Source of the DNA: Williamsia sterculiae
GTDB taxonomy: Bacteria > Actinomycetota > Actinomycetes > Mycobacteriales > Mycobacteriaceae
Assembly (NCBI RefSeq): GCF_900156495.1
Contig: NZ_FTNT01000007.1
Location: 124,001-188,000 of the forward strand
Reading direction: 5' to 3'
Length of the DNA stretch: 64,000 nucleotides
The position numbers and the translations under genes are program-made. Below, in pieces: positions 45,639 through 53,910 of this stretch (within the stretch, counting starts at the first letter, position 1; the number at the start of each line of letters is the position of its first letter). The notes under the pieces were generated by a model. That model was not told the DNA's origin. It was given only the letters and a program-made list of their open reading frames with translations, and did not search any database.

Positions 45639-46328
45639 GTGATCGTGCGGGTCAGTGACATCGTGGTGGTGATACCGGCGCACGACGAGGCCGGGCAGTT
45701 GGGCGGATGTCTGGCGTCGGTGGCCGGTGCAGCGGATGCCGTGGCGCAGGTGCCGGTGCAGGTGGTGGTGGTCGCCGACGCCTGCACCGACGACACGGTG
45801 ACCGTGGTGCCGCCGACGGTACGACTGGTGCAGATCGATGACCGCAACGTCGGGGTCGCGCGGGCACGGGGGTTCGCGGCGGTGCCGTCGTCGGAACACA
45901 CCTGGTTCGCCACCACCGACGGAGACTCCCGGGTCCCGGCCGACTGGCTGACAACGCATCTGCGGCACGCGGCGACGGGTGTCGACGCCGTGATCGGCAC
46001 CGTCGAACCGGACGACTGGTCCGACTGGCCACCAGCGGTGGCCCGCCGGTTTCGCGACGACTACCACGCTCGCGACGGTCATCGCCACGTGCACGGCGCC
46101 AACCTCGGTGTCGCCGCGTCCGTCTACCGCGCCATCGGTGGGTTCCGTGGTCTCGTCGCGCACGAGGACGTGGACCTGGTCACCCGACTGGTCGATCACG
46201 GTGCGCGGCTCGAGTGGTCGGGTGGGATCCCGGTGCGCACCTCCACCCGCAGCGACGGACGTGCGCCCGGCGGATTCGCCGGATACCTGCAGTCGCTTGC
46301 GGAGGACGAGATCGGCCGGCCCGCGTGA
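45639..46328 (+). CDS. Family 2 glycosyltransferase
   Basis: A 229-residue GT-A fold glycosyltransferase. The N-terminal strand VSDIVVVIPAHDEAGQLGG binds the nucleotide, VVVADACTDDT is the second motif, the DxD-type metal site is in ATTDGDSRVPADW (Asp94, Asp96), and the catalytic base is probably in HEDVDLVTRL. It has no membrane anchor and is short for the family. Start: GTG 45639 is preceded by GAGCGCGGGTGA; an internal GTG a few codons later is possible. It is first in a four-gene run whose first three genes overlap by 4 bases each, so it probably acts in one pathway with them. Confidence 0.88.
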   Translation: MIVRVSDIVVVIPAHDEAGQLGGCLASVAGAADAVAQVPVQVVVVADACTDDTVTVVPPTVRLVQIDDRNVGVARARGFAAVPSSEHTWFATTDGDSRVPADWLTTHLRHAATGVDAVIGTVEPDDWSDWPPAVARRFRDDYHARDGHRHVHGANLGVAASVYRAIGGFRGLVAHEDVDLVTRLVDHGARLEWSGGIPVRTSTRSDGRAPGGFAGYLQSLAEDEIGRPA

Positions 46329-47284
46329 CCGACGCCGGAAAGGCTGCGCGGGCGATCCTCGGAGCCGAGCGGCCGGGTACGTGGGTTCCGCGGCCCGGCT
46401 CCGGGGCGACCGTCGAGCGGTTCCGTTACCTCGCCGAGCACACCCGCGATGACATCCCGGTCGGGCGAGTCCTCGAAGCCCATCTCGACGCGGTCGTCAT
46501 CGCGGCGGAGCTCGACGGTCCGGTCGTCGGCGACGACCAGCTGTGGGGGGTGTGGGCGGCGGAACCACCCTCTCCGTTGCTCACCGCGCGCCGCAACGGC
46601 GGCCGTTGGACACTGTGTGGGACAAAACCGTGGTGCTCCGCGGCCTCCTCGGCGACCCACGCATTGGTCACCGCTCGGGTGGGCGACACCCGACCGCTGT
46701 TCGCCGTCGACCTCGCGCATGCCGGGATCGGTGTCGGTGAGACGAGCTGGCATGCCGCGGGTATGAGCCGAACCGACACCCGAAAGGTGCACTTCGACGG
46801 CGTGCCCGGCACACCGGTCGGTGGGGCCGACGACTACCTGCGGCGACCCGGGTTCTGGCACGGAGGCGTGGGTGTGGCGGCCTGTTGGCTGGGCGGCGCG
46901 ACCGGTGTCGCGGACCGGTTGCGATCCCGGGTGACCGCCGACCCCGACCCGATCCTGCTGGCCCAGCTGGGTTGCGTGGACGCCTGGTTGGCGACCGGTG
47001 CCGCCGCGTTGCGCGATGCCGCCGCCGTCATCGATGCCGACCCGCGCTCGGTGGCGGTCGCCCGCCGGACCGCGATGCGCACGCGCTGGGTGGTCGAGCA
47101 GGTCGCCGGCGCCGTGACCGCCGAGGTGGGGGAAGCGCTCGGTCCGGGACCCCTGGTCACCGATGCCGCCCACGCCGCCCGCGTCGCCGATCTGACGGTG
47201 TATCTACGCCAATCGCACGGCGTCCGCGACCTGGTCGACCTCGGCCGGGTGGTCGCGGGGACCGAGCCGGGTCCGGTTCTGTGA
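46325..47284 (+). CDS. Acyl-CoA-dehydrogenase-like protein, short and divergent
   Basis: A 319-residue protein from GTG 46325 (4-base overlap with the glycosyltransferase stop). The middle part (LTARRNGGRWTLCGTKPWCS and the following LVTARVGDTRPLFAVDLAH) resembles the beta domain of acyl-CoA dehydrogenases, where 'G-x-W-x-L-x-G-x-K-x-W-x-S' contacts FAD, and the helical end carries RQSHGVRDLVDLGR. It is about 60 residues shorter than usual and I cannot see the catalytic Glu with certainty, so it may oxidise an unusual substrate or have lost dehydrogenase activity. It lies between a glycosyltransferase and a PIG-L deacetylase, which points to a biosynthetic rather than a beta-oxidation role. 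Confidence 0.8.
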   Translation: MTDAGKAARAILGAERPGTWVPRPGSGATVERFRYLAEHTRDDIPVGRVLEAHLDAVVIAAELDGPVVGDDQLWGVWAAEPPSPLLTARRNGGRWTLCGTKPWCSAASSATHALVTARVGDTRPLFAVDLAHAGIGVGETSWHAAGMSRTDTRKVHFDGVPGTPVGGADDYLRRPGFWHGGVGVAACWLGGATGVADRLRSRVTADPDPILLAQLGCVDAWLATGAAALRDAAAVIDADPRSVAVARRTAMRTRWVVEQVAGAVTAEVGEALGPGPLVTDAAHAARVADLTVYLRQSHGVRDLVDLGRVVAGTEPGPVL

Positions 47285-48054
47285 GCGCGGACGCACGCTC
47301 ACGGTTGGCCGCGGCGTCGATCGAGGGCACCCCGGAGGAGGTCTGGCAGCAATGGTTCGCCACCCCGTCCGGACAGCTCGCCGAACTCGACGTGATGACT
47401 CCGCGCAGGGTGGTGGTGGCGGGTGCGCACCCCGACGACGAGGTCCTCGGTGCAGGCGGACTGATGGCCGCCATGGCCGCCCGCGGTGTTCCGGTCACCG
47501 TGGTCTGCATGTCCGACGGGGCCGGATCGCATCCCGGGTCGCCGACGTACACACCGCCCGAGCTCGGAGCGCTCCGGCATCACGAACTGATCGACGCCGC
47601 AGGTGTTCTCGGTGTCACCGACGTCCGATGGACGGGGCTGCCCGACGGCGGTCTGGGGCAGTGTCGCGGACGACTGGTCGAGGTGCTCACCGACGTGGTG
47701 CGTGAGGGACCGGTCACCGCCACGCTGCTGGTGTCGGTGTGGGAGCACGACGGCCACCCCGACCACGAGGTGGTGGGCGACGCGTCTGTCGAGACCGCGG
47801 ACCGATGCGGGATCCCATTGATCCGTTATCCGATCTGGATGTGGCACTGGGCCACTCCTGGCGACCCCGCGCTGCCCGTGTCGCGGTTGCGCAGGCTGCC
47901 GCTGTCTGAGGCGCACCGACGAGCCAAGAGCTCCGCGCTACGGCGGTTCCGTACCCAGATCGCCCCGCTGTCCTCGCATCCGGCCGACCGGGTGGTGTTG
48001 CCACCTGCGGTGCTGGCGCGGCATCTGCGCACCACCGAGACCGTGGTGGTCTGA
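47281..48054 (+). CDS. PIG-L / LmbE family zinc-dependent deacetylase
   Basis: A 257-residue deacetylase. GTG 47281 overlaps the previous stop by 4 bases. The zinc site is clear: VVVAGAHPDDEVLGAGGLMA (His50, Asp53) and WEHDGHPDHEVVGD (His159 and His162 region). Family members remove acetyl from N-acetylglucosamine units in GPI, mycothiol (MshB) and lincomycin-type pathways. It is distinct in context from mshB; with a glycosyltransferase and a methyltransferase in one operon it probably deacetylates a sugar that is first attached by the glycosyltransferase. The N-terminal 40 residues are an extra helix not seen in MshB. Confidence 0.9.
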   Translation: MSADARSRLAAASIEGTPEEVWQQWFATPSGQLAELDVMTPRRVVVAGAHPDDEVLGAGGLMAAMAARGVPVTVVCMSDGAGSHPGSPTYTPPELGALRHHELIDAAGVLGVTDVRWTGLPDGGLGQCRGRLVEVLTDVVREGPVTATLLVSVWEHDGHPDHEVVGDASVETADRCGIPLIRYPIWMWHWATPGDPALPVSRLRRLPLSEAHRRAKSSALRRFRTQIAPLSSHPADRVVLPPAVLARHLRTTETVVV

Positions 48055-48057
48055 GTC

Positions 48058-48654
48058 GTGGACCCCGACTACTTCCGCAAGATGTACCACGATCACGACG
48101 ACCCGTGGGGGTTCACCGACCGCTGGTACGAGCACCGCAAGGTGGCACTGACCACCGCGTTGCTGCCGCGCTCGCGCTATGGCCGCGGCCTGGAGATCGG
48201 CAGTTCCATCGGGGTGCTCAGTGCCGAGCTGGCCCGCCGATGCGACGGGCTGCTGTGTCTCGAACTCGAGCCCCGCGCCGCGGAGCTCGCCGCCGAGCGG
48301 GTGCGATCGTTCGGTGACCGCGTACACATCCGGGTGACGGACTTCTTCGCCGACCGACCCGCGGGCCCGTTCGACCTCATCGTGCTCAGCGAGGTGCTCT
48401 ACTACGCGTCGGCCGATCAGCTGGCCGCCACCGTGGACTGGTTGCCGGTGGCGTTGGCGGCCGGCGGCGCGGTGATCGCGGTGCACTGGCGCCATCCGGT
48501 CGCCGAGTACCCGCTGACCGGGGATCAGGTACACGACACTCTGACCGCCGGCGGGTTGGCGGTGGCCGCGACCTACCAGGACGCCGACCTGCGCGCCGAC
48601 GTGTTGATCCACCCACAGACACCGTCGGTGGCCGCGGACGGGGGACTGGTGTGA
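48058..48654 (+). CDS. Class I SAM-dependent methyltransferase, NodS-like
   Basis: A 198-residue methyltransferase. It starts at GTG 48058, three bases after the PIG-L stop. The N-terminus has the 'DPDYFRKMYHDHDDPWGF' signature of NodS-like enzymes; the SAM site is GLEIGSSIGVLSAEL with the acidic LLCLELEP and the later FDLIVLSEVLYY. NodS N-methylates deacetylated glucosamine of Nod factors after NodB has removed acetyl, so a deacetylase followed by a NodS-like enzyme here suggests a similar deacetylation and N-methylation of an amino sugar. That parallel is inference from families and order. Confidence 0.88.
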   Translation: MDPDYFRKMYHDHDDPWGFTDRWYEHRKVALTTALLPRSRYGRGLEIGSSIGVLSAELARRCDGLLCLELEPRAAELAAERVRSFGDRVHIRVTDFFADRPAGPFDLIVLSEVLYYASADQLAATVDWLPVALAAGGAVIAVHWRHPVAEYPLTGDQVHDTLTAGGLAVAATYQDADLRADVLIHPQTPSVAADGGLV

Positions 48655-48680
48655 CCGGCGGCGATGTCGGTGCCGCTCAC

Positions 48681-48686
48681 TAGAGT
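48681..48686 (+). promoter_or_regulatory. -10 hexamer TAGAGT for a leaderless SNF2 gene
   Basis: TAGAGT is followed after six bases by GTG 48693. No ribosome site lies between them. The layout is the same as at dnaG. Confidence 0.5.
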
Positions 48687-48692
48687 GGGTGC

Positions 48693-51600
48693 GTGCTGGC
48701 GGACTGGGCTCATCTCATCGTGCCCGATCGGTTGCATCCGCCGTTCGCGTCGGAGACGGTGACGGAGGGGGCCGACTACGCGCGTTCCGGACGCGTTCAC
48801 GGGGTCAGCTGGAACCCACGGACCATCGTGGCGGAGGCCCAGTGCGCCGACTCCGCCGAGGTGATCCGGCAGACGTCGGTGCGGTTCCGTGCTGTCGGTG
48901 ACCTGTGGCGGATCTCGGGGACACGGTGCACCTGCCCGCAGCGCCGTTTCTGCGTGCACGGAGCCGCCGTCGCGCTGTCGCTGCGCACCCTCGTCGACGA
49001 CGGTGCGGTACCCGCACCTGCCGGCTGGGAGACCGAACTGGCGGCGCTGGTGACCGACGACGACGATTCCGTGTCCGACACCGAGGCAACCCCGGCCCTG
49101 TTCGCCCGGGTGCTGTCGGATCCGCGGGCCGCGGGCGGCGCCTCGGTGTCGGTCCGGCCGACTCTGGTGTGGTCGGACGGACGGGAGGCCGCGGACCTGT
49201 CCTGGTCCACGCTGTTGTCGATGGATCCCGAGGAGATCCGCGCCGGTGCAGACGCCACCCGGTTGCACGCGCTGCGCGATCTCGCCCGGGTGGTCGTCGA
49301 CGACGGAGGCGACGCACGGTCGTGGACGTCGTTGAGTCGGACGTCCGAATCGTTCTGGGAGGCATTCGCCACCGTGGTGTCCGCCCAGGTGCGACTGCTG
49401 CCCGACGGTGATGGCCCGGCCGTCCACACCGCGGGCGTGGCCACCCTGACCGTGTCCGTGGTGGGTGTGGACAGCCCCGACGACGGTCCGGCCGACGTGA
49501 CCGTGCGGACCGAACTGCTCGTCGACGGCTCGCCGGTGGCACCGGGCGCCGGTGCCCTGCTCGGCACCCCGACACCCGCTGCGGTCCAGGTCTACGACGG
49601 GACGCGGGTGGTCATCGCGACGCTGTCACCGCGTCCGGCGCCGGCGCTGGCCGCCATGTTCGCCGCGGACAAGGTGGTCCGGGTGCCGGGAGCCGACGTG
49701 CCCCGGTTCGTGGCCGAGACCCTCCCACGCATCACCGCGCGGGTGCCGACCCGATACGACAACACCGAATTCGGTCCGCCCGAGGTCACCGGGCCTGTCC
49801 CGGTGCTGGCGTTGCACCTGGAATCCGAGCCGTACCGGGTGGACTGGCGAATGCGGTACCGGGTGAACGATTCGCCGGTGGACTTCCACCCCGACCACCC
49901 GGTCACCGGCGCAATCCGTGATGAGGTCGCCGAGGAGAACGCCTGGGAGCGGGCGAAGAAGACCGCCGTCGAGGTCATCGCCATCGCTTCCGGTTGGCCG
50001 GTGCGGATGATCGCGCTGGCCCAGCAGCGCATGCGGGCGGGTGACCCGGCGGGCCAACACGACGCGCAGCTGCTGCGTACCGCCCGCAACCCCGCACACG
50101 CCGCCTCCCTGGTGGACCCGCGGTTGTTGCGCGGGCCGGTGGCGCTCACCGAGGTGGAGGCGGCGCGACTGGTGGTCGAGATGCTGCCGGAACTGCGAGA
50201 GAGCGCCGACGTGGAGATCGAGGTGGTGGGAGATCTGCCCGACTTCCGTTACGCCGCGACAGACCCTGGTATCCGTTTCACTCATGACGGCACCACCACC
50301 GCGGTACGCCCGGCCGACGCCCCCGACGCCGACTGGCACGACCTGGACGTCGTTCTCGACGTGGACGGGCACGCGGTGGCCGTCGCCGACGTCATCGGCC
50401 AACTGGCCAAGGGCGCAACACACATGCTCACCCCGGCTCGCACCTATTTCCGTATCGACACCCCCGAGGTGCAGAAGCTCGCCGCGTTGTTGGAGGAGGC
50501 CGAGACCCTCGGTGACGTGACCGCCACGAGCACCACGGTGGGCCGGTACGCCGACGCGGGGCTGTGGGCGGAACTGTTCGAGCTCGGCGTGGTCGACGCG
50601 CAGATTCGGCGATGGCGCGACAACGTCGTCGCCCTCGCCGCACCACCGGCCCCGGTGGCGGTGCCCGAGCAACTGACGGTGGATCTGCGGCCGTACCAGC
50701 GGACCGGGCTGGACTGGTTGGCGATGCTGTGGGACAACCAGATCGGTGGCATACTCGCCGACGACATGGGACTGGGCAAGACAATCCAGACCCTGGCCCT
50801 GATCGCCAGGGCCCGTGGCGACGGTTCGGCCAGCGCACCCTTCCTGGTGGTCGCACCGACCAGTGTGGTGAGCAACTGGGTGTCCGAGTGTGCTCGGGTC
50901 ACGCCGGATCTGACCTCGGTCGCGATCACCTCGACCGAGGCCGCCGGTCGCGCTGCGTTGGTCGACCGCATCGCCGGTGCCGACGTGGTGGTGACCTCCT
51001 ACGCACTGTTCCGCATCGACTTCGCCGCTTATGCGGACCAGCACTGGGCGGGGTTGATCCTGGACGAGGCGCAGTTCGTGAAGAACCACAACGCGAAGGT
51101 GCATCAGTGCGCGCGGCGGCTCGACGTGGCCTTCACCCTGGCCATCACGGGTACCCCGCTGGAGAACAGTCTGATGGAACTCTGGGCGTTGACGGCGATC
51201 GTCGCGCCCGGTCTGCTGGGGTCGGCCAAGTACTTCTACGAGCAGTACCGCAAACCGGTCGAATCCGGGACCGACCCCAACCGACTGCACGCCTTGCGGC
51301 GCCGTATCCGGCCCTTCCTGTTGCGCCGCACCAAATCCGAGGTGGTCGACGACCTGCCGGAGAAGCAGGAACAGGTGGTCCGGCTCCGGTTGGCACCGAC
51401 ACACCGCCGCCGCTACGACGTCCGACTGGCCCGGGAACGGCAACAGGTACTCGGGTTGCTGGGCGAGTGGGAGCGGCACCGCTTCGCGATCTTCCGCTCG
51501 TTGACCACGATGCGACAACTGAGTCTGCACGCGGGTCTGGTGGATCCCGCGGCCGATGGCGTCCCGTCGGCCAAGATCGATCATCTGGTGCGACGGTTAC

Positions 51601-52079
51601 CGGAGCTGGTCGCCGAAGGGCACAGCGCGCTGGTGTTCAGCCAGTTCACCGGGTTCCTGGCGCTGCTACGCGACCGGTTGGACGCCGAGGATATCGGGTA
51701 CGGGTACCTCGACGGGTCCATGTCGTCCCGCCGTCGCGACGCCGAGGTGGCCCGACTGCGCAGTGGCGAGACCCGCGTGTTCCTCATCAGCCTGAAGGCG
51801 GGTGGCTTCGGACTGAACCTCACCGAGGCCGACTACTGCTTCATCTGCGACCCCTGGTGGAACCCGGCCACCGAGGCCCAGGCCGTCGACCGCACCCACC
51901 GCATCGGCCAGCGGCGGGCGGTCACCGTCTACCGGTTGGTGTCCGCGGACACCGTGGAGGAGAAGGTGATCGCCCTGCAGGAGCGCAAACAGGAACTGTT
52001 CGACGCCGTGCTGCACGGCGCCGAACGGTTCGACGAGGCCGTCTCACCCGACGACGTGCGTGCCCTGCTGTCGGACTGA
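48693..52079 (+). CDS. SWIM zinc-finger SNF2-family helicase
   Basis: A 1128-residue DNA translocase. A SWIM zinc motif (CTCPQRRFCVHG, about residues 78-90) comes first, then a long helical region to about 660, then two RecA-like lobes: DLRPYQRTGLDWLAML, Walker A ADDMGLGKT near 690, DEAQ near 790 (LILDEAQFVKNHNAKVHQ), and in lobe two LVFSQFTGFLALL, FLISLKAGGFGLNL and VDRTHRIGQRRAVTVYRL. This is the bacterial HepA/SSO1653 type, in mycobacteria near Rv2101 (helZ). Role in DNA repair or transcription recycling is likely; it could be part of defence but no partner gene is next to it. Confidence 0.93.
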   Translation: MLADWAHLIVPDRLHPPFASETVTEGADYARSGRVHGVSWNPRTIVAEAQCADSAEVIRQTSVRFRAVGDLWRISGTRCTCPQRRFCVHGAAVALSLRTLVDDGAVPAPAGWETELAALVTDDDDSVSDTEATPALFARVLSDPRAAGGASVSVRPTLVWSDGREAADLSWSTLLSMDPEEIRAGADATRLHALRDLARVVVDDGGDARSWTSLSRTSESFWEAFATVVSAQVRLLPDGDGPAVHTAGVATLTVSVVGVDSPDDGPADVTVRTELLVDGSPVAPGAGALLGTPTPAAVQVYDGTRVVIATLSPRPAPALAAMFAADKVVRVPGADVPRFVAETLPRITARVPTRYDNTEFGPPEVTGPVPVLALHLESEPYRVDWRMRYRVNDSPVDFHPDHPVTGAIRDEVAEENAWERAKKTAVEVIAIASGWPVRMIALAQQRMRAGDPAGQHDAQLLRTARNPAHAASLVDPRLLRGPVALTEVEAARLVVEMLPELRESADVEIEVVGDLPDFRYAATDPGIRFTHDGTTTAVRPADAPDADWHDLDVVLDVDGHAVAVADVIGQLAKGATHMLTPARTYFRIDTPEVQKLAALLEEAETLGDVTATSTTVGRYADAGLWAELFELGVVDAQIRRWRDNVVALAAPPAPVAVPEQLTVDLRPYQRTGLDWLAMLWDNQIGGILADDMGLGKTIQTLALIARARGDGSASAPFLVVAPTSVVSNWVSECARVTPDLTSVAITSTEAAGRAALVDRIAGADVVVTSYALFRIDFAAYADQHWAGLILDEAQFVKNHNAKVHQCARRLDVAFTLAITGTPLENSLMELWALTAIVAPGLLGSAKYFYEQYRKPVESGTDPNRLHALRRRIRPFLLRRTKSEVVDDLPEKQEQVVRLRLAPTHRRRYDVRLARERQQVLGLLGEWERHRFAIFRSLTTMRQLSLHAGLVDPAADGVPSAKIDHLVRRLPELVAEGHSALVFSQFTGFLALLRDRLDAEDIGYGYLDGSMSSRRRDAEVARLRSGETRVFLISLKAGGFGLNLTEADYCFICDPWWNPATEAQAVDRTHRIGQRRAVTVYRLVSADTVEEKVIALQERKQELFDAVLHGAERFDEAVSPDDVRALLSD

Positions 52080-52101
52080 CCGTCCACGCCGGTGGTGCGT
52101 C

Positions 52102-52947
52102 TCACCCCACGTTGCGGGGCAGACCACCGAGCGCCGCGCACACGTCCGCACACCCCACACCGATGAACCGTCGCCATTTCTGCAGTGCGTGCAGCACATT
52201 CGCGCGCGACGGTTCCGTGGTCTCCAACCGCTGGACCGCCACCACGGCATCACCCCACAACGTCAACCGGATGTCCGGCCATCGGGTGGACATGGTCAGC
52301 GCGACGTCGGCGACCGCCTCGCGGTCGGGTGCCGCATCCGGGTACACCCAGAAGAAGCTGACGGTGCGCCCGGACCGGGACACCCCCACATACGACGGGA
52401 AGGCGGGGTGGTCGAGTACCAGGTCGCCGTCGGCGTCCACTGGGGGCAGATGACCGAGGACCTCGGCCACGGTCGCCGACACGGTGTCCACCACCGTCCG
52501 CCGGGTCCCCGCGTCGGTGTCGACTCGTCCCGGCGACGTGGGCACCGGATGACATACCGCCGAACGGGTACCAGCCTCCGCGCTGTCGAGTCGTTCGAGG
52601 AAGCCCGGGTGCACCACGCCGAACACGTCGTGCAGCAGGGTCACCACCGTCCGCGCGATCCGGTCGGCGACGCGGGCCCGGCGGTCTGCATGCCACACCC
52701 CGACACCGTTCGGGACGAGGCCGCAGGTGCGCAGCAGCCGCTCGCCCTGCCGGTCGAGGTCGCGTGCCCGGACCTCGATCCGCACCGAGCCCGGTGACCT
52801 GTGCGCCACGGTCAGACGGTGGTCGCCGTACCGGGCGACGTACTCGTCACCCGGTCCCATCGCGGCGACGAGTTCGGTGAGGTGCGCGCGGTGTTCGGCC
52901 CACGCCGCGCGCAGGCGACGGTCGAACAGGGTGGAACTCGGCACCAT
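52102..52947 (-). CDS. Conserved hypothetical protein, YbjN/TY-chap-like second half
   Basis: A 281-residue soluble protein. The first half is basic and helical (RAAWAEHRAHLTELVAAMG) with a beta part, VRIEVRARDLDRQGERLLR. The second half has a shape like the YbjN/type-III-chaperone fold: LDHPAFPSYVGVSRSGRTV, FFWVYPDAAPDREAVADVAL and the C-terminal ANVLHALQKWRRFIGVG. The resemblance is modest and I would not assign a role. ATG 52947 is the first in frame. It is convergent with the SNF2 gene, 22 bases apart, and 74 bases downstream of the spermidine-synthase-like gene on the same strand. Confidence 0.62.
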   Translation of the reverse strand: MVPSSTLFDRRLRAAWAEHRAHLTELVAAMGPGDEYVARYGDHRLTVAHRSPGSVRIEVRARDLDRQGERLLRTCGLVPNGVGVWHADRRARVADRIARTVVTLLHDVFGVVHPGFLERLDSAEAGTRSAVCHPVPTSPGRVDTDAGTRRTVVDTVSATVAEVLGHLPPVDADGDLVLDHPAFPSYVGVSRSGRTVSFFWVYPDAAPDREAVADVALTMSTRWPDIRLTLWGDAVVAVQRLETTEPSRANVLHALQKWRRFIGVGCADVCAALGGLPRNVG

Positions 52948-53021
52948 GGGTGATCCTCTCGACGGGCGGGCTGTGGGCGCACCGTATCGAGGGGGTCCGA
53001 CACGGACCTCCGCCTCCGCGA

Positions 53022-53882
53022 TCAGTCGGATATCGGTGTGGCCGACCCGGCGAACCGGCGGGCGGTCGCGTCGTCCAGGATCTGGGCGGGCATCGGATCC
53101 GACCGCAGCAGTCGGGCAACGGTCGCCAGATCACCGAACGGGGTGTCGCTGCCCGCGATCACGACATTGCCGTAGCGCCTGCCCTTGAGCATCGCGCCAT
53201 CGGCGACCACCACCACCTCGCCGAACACCGATCCGATGGTCGCGATCTCGGCGCGCGCGAGTCGCAGGTCGCGGTGGTCACCGCAGTTGACCAGGTACAG
53301 CCCGCCCGGGACGAGAACGTCGTGCACCCGGCGGGTGAAATCCCGGGTGATCAGCGGCCGGGGGGTGACCGCGCCGGTGAAGACGTCGCGGACGATCACC
53401 TCGCGACCGTGGGCGGTGAGCTCGGCGGTCACCTGCGCGGCGTCGCCGACCCGGATCCGCAGTCGGGGTGCGCGCGGCAGGTCGAACCATTCCCGGACCA
53501 GCCGGGCCAGTTCGGCATCGATCTCCACCGCCACCTGCCGTGCCTGCGGGTAGGTGGCGTCGAGGTGACGGGCCAAGGCGCACCCGGCACCGCCGAGGTG
53601 TACCGCCCGCATCCGGCCGTCGGACGGGAACCGGTCGTGGATCAGGTTCGCCATCCACCGCATGTACTCGAATTCCAGCGCATCCGGATGATCGGGGTCG
53701 ATGTGCGAGCTCTCCACGCCGTTGACCAACAGCATCCAGCCACCGCTGAACCGGTCCGCGACCAGTTCGCAGGTTCCCGAATCGATGCGGTGCACTCCGG
53801 GAGGTGGATCGGGGCTCGTGCCGCGGGATTGCTCGTCATGAGCGCGGCGGGGATCGCGACGGCGGGACACTCCGCAGAGCAT
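53022..53882 (-). CDS. Spermidine-synthase-like class I methyltransferase-fold protein
   Basis: A 286-residue protein of the SpeE-like group. The Rossmann core is visible: VHLGGAGCALARHLDATYP (SAM-type nucleotide site), AVEIDAELARLVREWF (acidic tip), IRVGDAAQVTAEL and REVIVRDVFTGAVTP. The Asp pair of true polyamine synthases is not clear, and mycobacterial relatives are often called 'spermidine synthase' without evidence. ATG 53882 is used; GTGs at 53870 and 53795 are possible. Its first codons face cobD, and the two 5' ends overlap or nearly touch. Confidence 0.78.
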   Translation of the reverse strand: MLCGVSRRRDPRRAHDEQSRGTSPDPPPGVHRIDSGTCELVADRFSGGWMLLVNGVESSHIDPDHPDALEFEYMRWMANLIHDRFPSDGRMRAVHLGGAGCALARHLDATYPQARQVAVEIDAELARLVREWFDLPRAPRLRIRVGDAAQVTAELTAHGREVIVRDVFTGAVTPRPLITRDFTRRVHDVLVPGGLYLVNCGDHRDLRLARAEIATIGSVFGEVVVVADGAMLKGRRYGNVVIAGSDTPFGDLATVARLLRSDPMPAQILDDATARRFAGSATPISD

Positions 53883-53897
53883 GGCACGTCCGGCCGA

Positions 53898-53903
53898 TAC
53901 CGT
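53898..53903 (+). promoter_or_regulatory. -10 hexamer TACCGT for a leaderless cobD transcript
   Basis: TACCGT is followed after seven bases by GTG 53911, the start I choose for cobD. It lies inside the first codons of the divergent gene if that starts upstream of 53882. Confidence 0.4.
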
Positions 53904-53910
53904 CTCATCC

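Noticed and set aside
47281-48054. Reading the PIG-L protein as MshB of mycothiol synthesis
   Set aside because: The context (glycosyltransferase, methyltransferase) and the extra N-terminal helix differ from mshB loci; no other mycothiol gene is here.
48693-52079. SNF2 helicase as part of a phage-defence system
   Set aside because: Such helicases occur in DISARM-like systems, but no methylase, PLD or DUF1998-type partner is adjacent.
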